Source: Calidifontibacter indicus (GTDB taxonomy: Bacteria > Actinomycetota > Actinomycetes > Actinomycetales > Dermatophilaceae). From it: DNA of 64,000 bases. The DNA lies in assembly GCF_003386865.1 (NCBI RefSeq), contig NZ_QTUA01000001.1:2728001-2792000 (forward strand), read 5' to 3'. Shown here in pieces: positions 57,636 through 64,000 of this stretch. A model generated the notes under the pieces. It was given only the letters and a program-made list of their open reading frames with translations. It was not told the DNA's origin and did not search any database. Both the position numbers and the translations under genes were made by a program. Numbering within the stretch: position 1 is the stretch's first letter; each line of letters begins with the position of its first letter.

Positions 57636-58168
57636 AGCGGTTTGAACTCCTCGTACGGTTCCTTGCAGTTCAGGCAGCGACGCAGAGCCTTGCACGCGGT
57701 CGCACCGAACTCGGACACGACCTCGGAATCGGTGCCGCCGCACAGCGGGCAGGTGACGACGCGGCGTCCCAGGCTGACCCCGATCGGCCCCGCCGATCCA
57801 TGCGATCCGCGAGATCCATCCGAGCCGTGCGCGGCCTGGCCAGGAGGCGCAATTCCGAACTCGCGCAGCCGATCCCGTCCAGCCTGCGACATCCAGTCGG
57901 TGGTCCAGGCCGGGTGAAGAGCGATCTCGACCTGCGGCGTGCAGCCGCGGCGCTCGATGGCCGACGCGACGGCCGTCGTCATCGCTTCCATCGCGGGGCA
58001 GCCGGAGTAGGTCGGTGTCATGACGACGCGGACGACTCCGGTGTCGAGATCGGCCTCGAACGAACGGATCACGCCGAGGTCGTCGAGCGTGATCACCGGG
58101 ATCTCGGGGTCGGGCACCGCCCGGACGGCGGCTTCGAGCTCGGTGATCCGGTCGACGGTGGTCACCAT
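57632..58168 (-). CDS. paaD: Phenylacetyl-CoA epoxidase maturation factor PaaD
   Basis: PaaD is a MIP18/SufT-like factor needed for assembly of the epoxidase metal centre. The 178-residue product has PDPEIPVITLDDLGVI, VVMTPTYSGCPAMEAM and a C-terminal zinc-ribbon-like part with CPLCGG and CLNCKEPYEEFKPL. The ATG at 58168 is about 11 bases after AGGAGG; GTG codons at 58180 and 58177 are in-frame alternatives that sit too close to it. The middle linker (HGSDGSRGSHGSAG) is low complexity. Confidence 0.92.
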   Translation of the reverse strand: MVTTVDRITELEAAVRAVPDPEIPVITLDDLGVIRSFEADLDTGVVRVVMTPTYSGCPAMEAMTTAVASAIERRGCTPQVEIALHPAWTTDWMSQAGRDRLREFGIAPPGQAAHGSDGSRGSHGSAGPIGVSLGRRVVTCPLCGGTDSEVVSEFGATACKALRRCLNCKEPYEEFKPL

Positions 58169-58184
58169 GGGCGTCACCACCTCC

Positions 58185-58988
58185 TCACCAGGTCGTCGCG
58201 TCGGGGTGGGAGCGGTGGATGTGCTGCATCTCGGCGAGCAGGTAACCCATCACCTGGGAGTGAACGCCGATGCGCCCGCCGCGGGCCGTGGCACGAGCGG
58301 AGTCGACGTAATCGAGCGTCGCTTCGTCGGTGACCGAACGCACGTAGGCCTTCGCGCCGTCGGCGAGCGACGACGGCAGCACGCCGACGCCGGATTCTGC
58401 TGCGGCACGGGCAGATTCACTGTCGTCGAAGAGTTCGGCGACGTAGGTCGCGACCGCGTCGAGGCCGGCCTGCATCCGCTCGTGCGACTGCTGGGTGCCG
58501 TCACCGAGTCGCAACACCCACTGGGTGGCGTGGTCGCGATGGTAAGCGACCTCCTTGATCGCCTTGCGGGCGATCGCGGCCACCTGGTCGTCGGCACTGT
58601 CGACCAGGCGCGCGTAGAGCTCGTACTGGTAGCTGGAGAACCACAGCAGCCGAGCCATTTCGAAGCCGAAGTCGCCGCGCTCCTGCTCGACGAGGTGGAC
58701 GTTGCGGAACTCGCGTTCGTCGCGCAGGTAGGCCAGCGCGTCCTCGTCACGGCCGGTGCCGTCGACGCTGCCCACATAGGTGAGCAGTGCACGTGCCTGA
58801 CCGAGCTGGTCGAGGGCGATATTGCCCAGCGCCATGTCCTCCTCGATCTGCGGGGCACGCGACACCCATTCGCCGAGGCGCTGGGTGTAGATCAGGGCGT
58901 CGTCGGCGAGCCCGAGCAGATAGTCGGCAACAGCCGGGCTCCCCTGTGCTTCAACGAGATCGGTCGGAGTCTCAGCTGCAGATGTCAC
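58185..58988 (-). CDS. paaC: Phenylacetyl-CoA epoxidase structural subunit PaaC
   Basis: PaaC is the ferritin-like partner that forms the core with PaaA. The 267-residue helical protein shows YLLGLADDALIYTQRLGEWV, EEDMALGNIALDQLGQARAL, KAIKEVAYHRDHATQWVLRL and GRIGVHSQVMGYLLAEMQ. Start GTG 58988 overlaps the paaB stop (GTGA). Its own metal site is not active in known complexes. Confidence 0.94.
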   Translation of the reverse strand: MTSAAETPTDLVEAQGSPAVADYLLGLADDALIYTQRLGEWVSRAPQIEEDMALGNIALDQLGQARALLTYVGSVDGTGRDEDALAYLRDEREFRNVHLVEQERGDFGFEMARLLWFSSYQYELYARLVDSADDQVAAIARKAIKEVAYHRDHATQWVLRLGDGTQQSHERMQAGLDAVATYVAELFDDSESARAAAESGVGVLPSSLADGAKAYVRSVTDEATLDYVDSARATARGGRIGVHSQVMGYLLAEMQHIHRSHPDATTW

Positions 58989-59281
58989 AGGTACTCGACA
59001 TCCTTCGGCACGTCGTAGGACGTCGGGTGCCGGTAGACCTTGTCACCGGCGGGGTCGAAGAAGCTCTCGCGTTCGTCGGGGCTCGACGCCGTGATGTCGG
59101 ACGCCTGAACCACCCACACCGAGACGCCTTCCTGGCGGCGGGTGTAGAGGTCGCGCGCGTTGCGCAGCGCCATCTGTGCATCGGGCGCGTGCAGCGAACC
59201 GGCGTGCACGTGCGACAACCCGCGCTTGCTGCGAACGAACACCTCGAACAGCGGCCACTCCCGCTTGTCGACCCCGCTCAT
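58985..59281 (-). CDS. paaB: Phenylacetyl-CoA epoxidase subunit PaaB
   Basis: A 98-residue small subunit that links PaaAC dimers. The sequence [40 protein letters not shown] and [14 protein letters not shown] is characteristic. Start ATG 59281 overlaps the paaA stop. Confidence 0.94.
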   Translation of the reverse strand: MSGVDKREWPLFEVFVRSKRGLSHVHAGSLHAPDAQMALRNARDLYTRRQEGVSVWVVQASDITASSPDERESFFDPAGDKVYRHPTSYDVPKDVEYL

Positions 59282-60318
59282 GCCACTGCTCCCTGCTGCC
59301 GTTCCTGCTGCTTCTCGTGGTAGGCGACGGCCGCCTCGCGCACCCATGCGCCGTCCTCATGCGCCTGCACCCGGTGGTTGATGCGCTCCTCGTTGCACGG
59401 GCCGTCACCCTTGAGCACCCGCCAGAACTCGTCCCAGTCGATCGCGCCGAAGTCCCAGTGGCCGCGCTCCTCGTTCCACTTCAGGTCGGGGTCGGGCAAC
59501 TCGATGCCGAGCTTCTGAGCCTGCGGCACGGTCATGTCGACGAACTTCTGACGCAGTTCGTCATTGGCGAAACGCTTGATGCCCCATGCCATCGACTGTG
59601 CCGTGCGACCATCGCCGGCGTGTTCACCGGTGTCGGGCGGGCCGAACATCATCAGCGCCGGCCACCACCACCGGTTCGCGGCGTCCTGCACCATCGCCTT
59701 CTGCCGCTGGCTGCCCCGCGACATCGTGTACAGCGACTCGAACCCCTGCCGCTGGTGGAACGACTCCTCCTTGCACACGCGGATCATCGCCCGCGCGTAC
59801 GGACCGAAGGAGCAACGGCACAACGGCACCTGGTTCATGATCGCCGCGCCGTCGACCAGCCAGCCGATCGCGCCCACGTCGGCCCAGGTGAGCGTCGGGT
59901 AGTTGAAGATCGAGGAGTACTTCTGCCTGCCCGAGTGCAGCTTGTCGAGCAACTCGCTTCGATCGACCCCGAGGGTCTCGGCCGCGGAGTAGAGGTAGAG
60001 GCCGTGACCGGCTTCGTCCTGCACCTTCGCAATGAGAATCGCCTTGCGGCGCAACGAGGGAGCGCGGGTGATCCAGTTGCCCTCGGGCTGCATGCCGATG
60101 ATCTCGGAGTGCGCGTGCTGCGCGATCTGCCGGATCAGGGTCTGCCGGTAATCGTCCGGCATCTGGTCGCGCGGCTCGATGCGCAGGTCTGCCTCGATGA
60201 GCTCGTCGAAGTTTCCGCCGTCACCGCGCTGGGTGGCCGATGCGAGCAGCTCGTCGAGCGCATCACCCTCGGCAGCGTTGAGGGGCTCGTCAGGGTCGCC
60301 GAAGTCGTTGCCGTACAT
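59278..60318 (-). CDS. paaA: Phenylacetyl-CoA epoxidase catalytic subunit PaaA
   Basis: PaaA holds the di-iron site that epoxidises the ring of phenylacetyl-CoA, opening aerobic phenylacetate breakdown. The 346-residue product shows the EXXH iron motifs in [20 protein letters not shown] and [15 protein letters not shown], plus the C-terminal block [18 protein letters not shown]. Start ATG 60318 ([11 protein letters not shown]). It leads the five-gene operon; the downstream catabolic genes (ring opening, beta-oxidation, CoA ligase) are not in the window. Confidence 0.95.
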   Translation of the reverse strand: MYGNDFGDPDEPLNAAEGDALDELLASATQRGDGGNFDELIEADLRIEPRDQMPDDYRQTLIRQIAQHAHSEIIGMQPEGNWITRAPSLRRKAILIAKVQDEAGHGLYLYSAAETLGVDRSELLDKLHSGRQKYSSIFNYPTLTWADVGAIGWLVDGAAIMNQVPLCRCSFGPYARAMIRVCKEESFHQRQGFESLYTMSRGSQRQKAMVQDAANRWWWPALMMFGPPDTGEHAGDGRTAQSMAWGIKRFANDELRQKFVDMTVPQAQKLGIELPDPDLKWNEERGHWDFGAIDWDEFWRVLKGDGPCNEERINHRVQAHEDGAWVREAAVAYHEKQQERQQGAVA

Positions 60319-60348
60319 GGCTTCAGTGTGACGGGCATTACACCCAAT

Positions 60349-60360
60349 TGCAATCTTGCA
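60349..60360. promoter_or_regulatory. TGCAA-N2-TTGCA dyad upstream of paaA
   Basis: A perfect short dyad 31 bases before the paaA start, overlapping the likely promoter (TTGTGT and TAATGC on the minus strand). It may be the operator of a PaaR/TetR-type repressor. Nothing in the window encodes that repressor. Confidence 0.4.
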
Positions 60361-60412
60361 CACAAAGTGTCATAAGCCTCGCAGTCCCGCCCGGTGGCAC
60401 GCACCCCGCGCA

Positions 60413-60486
60413 CGAAGTCGCGCCAGACGTGGGTTACTCCCTGGTTCCGTCGAATACCTGGCAGTAAGTCGCGCCAGACGCGAGTT
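60413..60486. repeat. Palindromic interspersed repeat family A, diverged copy 3
   Basis: Two AAGTCGCGCCAGACG-type modules flank inverted arms GTTACTCCCTGG and CCTGGCAGTAA. The plan equals the copies at 5021 and 6582, but the middle differs. It fills the gap between selB and paaA. Confidence 0.6.
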
Positions 60487-60511
60487 GGTCGCCCGTCGCC
60501 AACGCCCTCCG

Positions 60512-62272
60512 CTATCGGCGCACCTCGCGCAGCCCCTTCTCAACCTGTCGGGTCCAACCCTTCGCGTCGAGCAACTCCAGCAGCGGAATCACCACACGGC
60601 GCGAGGAGTCGAGCGCCTGGCGAGCCTGGCTCGCGGTGAACGGCTGCTCGAGTCGGGCCAAGGCGCGCATCGCAAGGGCCGGCGCATTCGGCAGGAGCAC
60701 GACCCCGCCGGGCAATCGGACGATGCGACTTGCCCGCTCGGCAGCCGCGAGTTCTCTTGCACCCAAACCGAGTTCGTCGAGGTCTGCGGCAGTCGGCGCA
60801 TCGAACGGCGCTTCCTGCAGCCGATCGGTGAGCGCCTGGAGCGCCCCAGCGATCGGCGCCAGCGGGTCCTGCTCGCCGGTGACTCGCCCGCCGTCCGACC
60901 GCACTCCCGCCGCCTGCGCGACCGGTGCCAGCAGCGCATCATCGGGCAGGTCGAGCAGATCGACCGCGGCACCGACCGAAAGCCCGCCGCCGAGCGGATC
61001 GGCTGCTTCTGACGCCGCGACTTGCGAACGCAGCGCGTCGACCCACCGCGCCCAGGTCGCGTCTGTCACCCACCACTCACTGACGGCGCGCACACTGGGC
61101 GGAACCGCGTCGACGGCGAACCCGAGCGCGGCGAGATGTGCGGGCCGGACGGCGCCGCGCCGCTCCACCTGAACCGCCGGGTCGCGTAGGTCACGCACCT
61201 GCGCGAGGTCGTCGGCCCGGCGGGTGGCGGCACCGCGCCGGTGGAACGGCGGCGGATCCGGGTCGAGCACCTGCACCCCGCCGACGATCCGCTGCCCCGG
61301 GTCGCGCAGCACGACCCGGTCACCGGCGACCAGCGGCAGCGCTTGGTCGAAGGTGAGTCGCGCGTGCTCATCGCCGAGCGGACGCACCCGCACCGGCACC
61401 GATGCCGTGCCCACATGTGCGACGAGGTGAGCCGGCATATCCGCGGGCGACTCGCCGCTGACCAGCCGGACGTCGACCACGCCGGTCGCCGGCCAATCGT
61501 CACGCACGAGCGCCACGCCGCGTCCGACCTCGTCCGCCTTGACGCCCCGCAGGTTGACCGCCACCCGGCTCGTCGGCACCACCCGATCCCGCTGTTGCCC
61601 AAGGCTTTCGAGGCCGCGCACGACCACCGGTCGGCCGCCGACCCGGAGATGGTCGCCCACCGCGATGGTGCCGGCGCCGAGCGTGCCCGTCACCACCGTG
61701 CCCGACCCCTTCACCGTGAACGACCGATCGATCCACATCCGCAATCGCGCCGCAGGATCCGGCGGCGGGGCGGTGCGCACCAACAGGTCCAGCGCGGCTC
61801 GCAACTCCTCGAGCCCGGTGCCCCGAGTGCCGCTGACGACCACGGACGGCGCATCAGCCAACCCGGTGCCGGCGAGTTCCTCACGCGCCCGCGCGATCAC
61901 CTCGTCCACCCGCTCGGGCGCGAGATCCGAGCGGGTCACCACGAGCAGACCGTGCTCGATGCCGAGCGCCGCGATCGCGTCACGATGGTCGGACGACTGC
62001 CGTTGCCACCCCTGGTCGGCGGCCAGCACGAACATCACGCTGGGTGCCGGTCCGAGGCCGGCGAGCATGTTGGCGATGAATCGCTCGTGCCCGGGCACAT
62101 CGACGAACGCCACCTGCTCCCCCGATGTCGTTGTCGTCCAGGCGAACCCGAGGTCGATCGTCAGACCACGCCGCTTCTCCTCGGCCAGCCGGTCGGGGTC
62201 GGTGCCGGTGAGTGCGCGGACGAGGGTGCTCTTGCCGTGGTCGACGTGACCGGCGGTCGCGACGACGTGCAT
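60512..62272 (-). CDS. selB: Selenocysteine-specific elongation factor SelB
   Basis: SelB delivers Sec-tRNA to UGA codons marked by a SECIS hairpin. The 586-residue GTPase begins MHVVATAGHVDHGKSTLVRA; the G1 motif is GHVDHGKS at 8-15, DVPGHERF is G3 and TRSDLAPE is the G4 region. EF-Tu-like domains 2 and 3 follow, then winged-helix repeats ending in SRRVVIPLLELLDAKGWTRQ that bind the SECIS. The ATG at 62272 overlaps the selA stop, so the two are coupled. Confidence 0.95.
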   Translation of the reverse strand: MHVVATAGHVDHGKSTLVRALTGTDPDRLAEEKRRGLTIDLGFAWTTTTSGEQVAFVDVPGHERFIANMLAGLGPAPSVMFVLAADQGWQRQSSDHRDAIAALGIEHGLLVVTRSDLAPERVDEVIARAREELAGTGLADAPSVVVSGTRGTGLEELRAALDLLVRTAPPPDPAARLRMWIDRSFTVKGSGTVVTGTLGAGTIAVGDHLRVGGRPVVVRGLESLGQQRDRVVPTSRVAVNLRGVKADEVGRGVALVRDDWPATGVVDVRLVSGESPADMPAHLVAHVGTASVPVRVRPLGDEHARLTFDQALPLVAGDRVVLRDPGQRIVGGVQVLDPDPPPFHRRGAATRRADDLAQVRDLRDPAVQVERRGAVRPAHLAALGFAVDAVPPSVRAVSEWWVTDATWARWVDALRSQVAASEAADPLGGGLSVGAAVDLLDLPDDALLAPVAQAAGVRSDGGRVTGEQDPLAPIAGALQALTDRLQEAPFDAPTAADLDELGLGARELAAAERASRIVRLPGGVVLLPNAPALAMRALARLEQPFTASQARQALDSSRRVVIPLLELLDAKGWTRQVEKGLREVRR

Positions 62273-63561
62273 CAGACTTCCGCCAGCGCCGTCCGCAGGG
62301 CCGCTGCCACGCGTTCGTCGTCACCGATCGGGACGCATCGCAGGTCGAGCAGGCCGGCGCCGTCGTGCACCCGGGTGAGCACTGCCGGATCCCCTGCACG
62401 CAGCACCGGCGCCAGCCGCTCCGGCAGACGAATCGCCCACCCGGGCAACGGAACTCCGGGCGCTCCCCCACCGCCGACGCGTCCGTCGTGCGGCACGACG
62501 TCGAGCCCGAACTCCACGGCGATCCGCTCGCAACGGGTTCTCAGCTCGTCGGCGTCGGCGTGCAGTGCCGCCGTGACCGGCGCGAGCGGACCGGTGAGGG
62601 TCGCCTCGAGCGCAGCCAACGTCAGCTTGTCGACGCGCACCGCGCGGGCCAACGGGTGACGGGACAGTCGGTCGATCAGGTCGGCGCGGCCGAGCAGGAT
62701 GCCCGCCTGCGGACCACCGAGCAGCTTGTCACCGCTGGCGATCACGAGGTCGGCGCCCTCGGTCAGCGCCGTGGTGGCGTCGGGCTCATCGGGCAGCAAC
62801 GGGTCGGGGTGCAGCAACCCGCTCCCGAGGTCGTAGACGACGGGGAGTCCGCCCGCCAGCTCCCGCAACTGCGTCAGGTCGACACCACTGGTGAATCCCT
62901 CGACCCGGAAGTTGCTCGGGTGGATCTTCAACAGGCACCCGGTGAGCGGACCGATCACGTCGGCGTAGTCGCGCGGGTGGGTGCGGTTGGTGGTGCCGAC
63001 CTCGCGCAGACGCGCCCCGGTCGACGCGATGAGGTCGGGCAATCGGAAGCCGGCACCGATCTCGATCAGCTCTCCGCGGCTCACCACCACCTCGCGCCCG
63101 GTCGCCAACGCGGTGGTGGCGAGCACGAGCGCGGCCGCCCCGTTGTTGACGACCAGCGCCGATTCGGCCGCCGGGCAGGCCGCCAGGAGCGCTTGTCGAG
63201 CGGCCACGCCACGCTTCGACCTGGTGCCGGTGGCGAGATCGAGTTCGACATCGACATAGCCGGCCGCGTCGTGCACCGCAGCCATCGCCGCAGTCGACAG
63301 CGGCGCCCGACCGAGGTTGGTGTGCACCACGACACCGGTCGCGTTGAGCACCGGCCGAAGTTGCGAACTGCGTTGTCGGGCCAGACGATCAGCTACTACG
63401 TCGACGACCTCCTCGGGCTCGAGCGCACCCGAGCGGGCGTCGTCGAGCACACCGTCGACGATGGCGCGCACCCGACGCTCACCGAGGCGCGTGCGGGCCT
63501 CGACCACCGGCGCCGACGCGAGCAGCACGTCGGTGCGCGGGATGCGACGTCTCGGATCCAT
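62272..63561 (-). CDS. selA: L-seryl-tRNA(Sec) selenium transferase
   Basis: SelA is the PLP enzyme that converts Ser-tRNA(Sec) to Sec-tRNA(Sec) with selenophosphate. The 429-residue product has VLNATGVVVHTNLGRAPLS, YDLGSGLLHPD and the PLP Lys in ASGDKLLGGPQAGILLG. Start ATG 63561. tRNA-Sec is 55 bases upstream on the same strand and selD diverges beyond it, which completes the bacterial Sec machinery. Confidence 0.96.
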   Translation of the reverse strand: MDPRRRIPRTDVLLASAPVVEARTRLGERRVRAIVDGVLDDARSGALEPEEVVDVVADRLARQRSSQLRPVLNATGVVVHTNLGRAPLSTAAMAAVHDAAGYVDVELDLATGTRSKRGVAARQALLAACPAAESALVVNNGAAALVLATTALATGREVVVSRGELIEIGAGFRLPDLIASTGARLREVGTTNRTHPRDYADVIGPLTGCLLKIHPSNFRVEGFTSGVDLTQLRELAGGLPVVYDLGSGLLHPDPLLPDEPDATTALTEGADLVIASGDKLLGGPQAGILLGRADLIDRLSRHPLARAVRVDKLTLAALEATLTGPLAPVTAALHADADELRTRCERIAVEFGLDVVPHDGRVGGGGAPGVPLPGWAIRLPERLAPVLRAGDPAVLTRVHDGAGLLDLRCVPIGDDERVAAALRTALAEV

Positions 63562-63616
63562 CCTGCGACCTCCGGCCCTCGAGTGACGATCTGCTTGGCG
63601 AAGCGAACGAACGACT

Positions 63617-63712
63617 TGGCGGAGGCGGACGGGAATCGAACCCGCCAGGCCGAGCTACTCGGCCTCACCGGTTTTGAAGACCGGGGGGCCCACCAGGAAC
63701 CCTGACGCCTCC
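63617..63712 (-). tRNA. selC: tRNA-Sec (anticodon UCA)
   Basis: A 96-base tRNA on the minus strand from GGAGGCG (63712) to an encoded CCA (63617). The anticodon arm is CCGGTCTTCAAAACCGG with UCA, and a long variable arm GAGGCCGAGTAGCTCGGCCT follows, typical of selenocysteine tRNA. The T-loop is GGTTCGATTCC and the acceptor ends CGCCTCCG. Confidence 0.95.
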
Positions 63713-63776
63713 GTGGCAGACCCTAGCCGCCCGACCTCCATCGCCGGTCCTCGCATCGTCTGCGTACGCTCGCAGA

Positions 63777-64000
63777 GTGACGACTACACCGACCGTCCGG
63801 CTGACCGACTACACCCACGGCGGGGGTTGCGCCTGCAAGATCCCGCCGGGCGAGCTGGAGGACGCCGTCCGCGGGCTCACCGGCCAGAGCGGCCCCGACA
63901 TCCTCGTCGGGCTCGACGCCGGCGACGATGCAGCGGCGGTGCGGATCGCCGACGACCTCGCGGTGCTCTCGACCGCCGACTTCTTCACCCCTGTGGTCGA
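63777..64000 (+). CDS. selD: Selenide, water dikinase SelD, 3' end cut by window edge
   Basis: SelD makes selenophosphate, the selenium donor for SelA, from selenide and ATP. The frame opens at a GTG at 63777 and runs off the right edge; 74 residues are visible. DYTHGGGCACKIPPGEL contains the catalytic Cys/Lys pair, so this SelD uses Cys rather than Sec, and VGLDAGDDAAAVRI is the ATP/metal segment. It diverges from tRNA-Sec and selA. Confidence 0.92.
   Translation, partial: MTTTPTVRLTDYTHGGGCACKIPPGELEDAVRGLTGQSGPDILVGLDAGDDAAAVRIADDLAVLSTADFFTPVV

Overview
The window is about 64 kb of high-GC DNA with tightly packed genes, frequent 4-base start/stop overlaps and many GTG starts. The gene content points to an actinobacterium, most likely of the order Micrococcales: ClgR next to cinA-pgsA-rimO, recA-recX with a DUF3046 gene, RNase J behind dapA, DUF2510 and DUF222-HNH proteins, a SAM-IV riboswitch, a PafBC-type recA promoter and an Lhr-Nei2 pair. 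A Dermacoccaceae-like host is a guess from gene repertoire, not a measurement.

Layout. 1-5 kb: a DinG-type helicase cut by the left edge, a scrambled GH63-type glucosidase pseudogene, panD and hflX. 5-7 kb: an ECF-like sigma factor with its partner membrane protein, bracketed by two copies of a palindromic repeat. 7-13 kb: a methyltransferase, dapF and miaA, then a two-component locus with one normal kinase, one kinase that has lost its phospho-acceptor His, a stand-alone copy of that kinase's membrane domain and a divergent NarL-type regulator. 13-18 kb: a MerR regulator fused to a sliding-clamp-like domain, a Cys-rich protein, acylphosphatase, a structured RNA leader ahead of rtcB, a YdeI-family protein, and an auxiliary-type trpS behind a complete Trp attenuator. 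18-25 kb: a PadR-ABC-FtsX efflux module, an MFS/LysR pair, miaB and a YccF protein.

25-37 kb: recX-recA with two recognisable DNA-damage elements, an agmatine-to-putrescine pair (aguA/aguB), an SDR gene followed by a decayed carboxymuconolactone decarboxylase gene, and lhr-nei2 preceded by PafBC-like boxes. 37-46 kb: clgR, cinA, pgsA, rimO, a membrane dipeptidase, a MauE-thioredoxin fusion and ftsK. 46-54 kb: a SAM-IV riboswitch controlling a cysteine-desulfurase-like enzyme, rnj-dapA, thyA followed by a DHFR-Nudix fusion, and a scramblase-like DUF2510 protein. 54-60 kb: a DUF222-HNH gene and the paaABCDE phenylacetyl-CoA epoxidase operon. 60-64 kb: a selenocysteine locus (selB, selA, tRNA-Sec and the start of selD).

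No prophage, CRISPR array, insertion sequence or rRNA was seen. The most unusual material lies between genes. There are three families of palindromic interspersed repeats, a perfect 18-bp hairpin that contains the panD start codon, a perfect 19-bp inverted repeat between dapA and thyA, the terminated leader of rtcB, and the trpS attenuator. The most interesting coding oddities are the DHFR-Nudix fusion, the MerR-clamp fusion, the histidine-less kinase and the internally inverted pseudogene.
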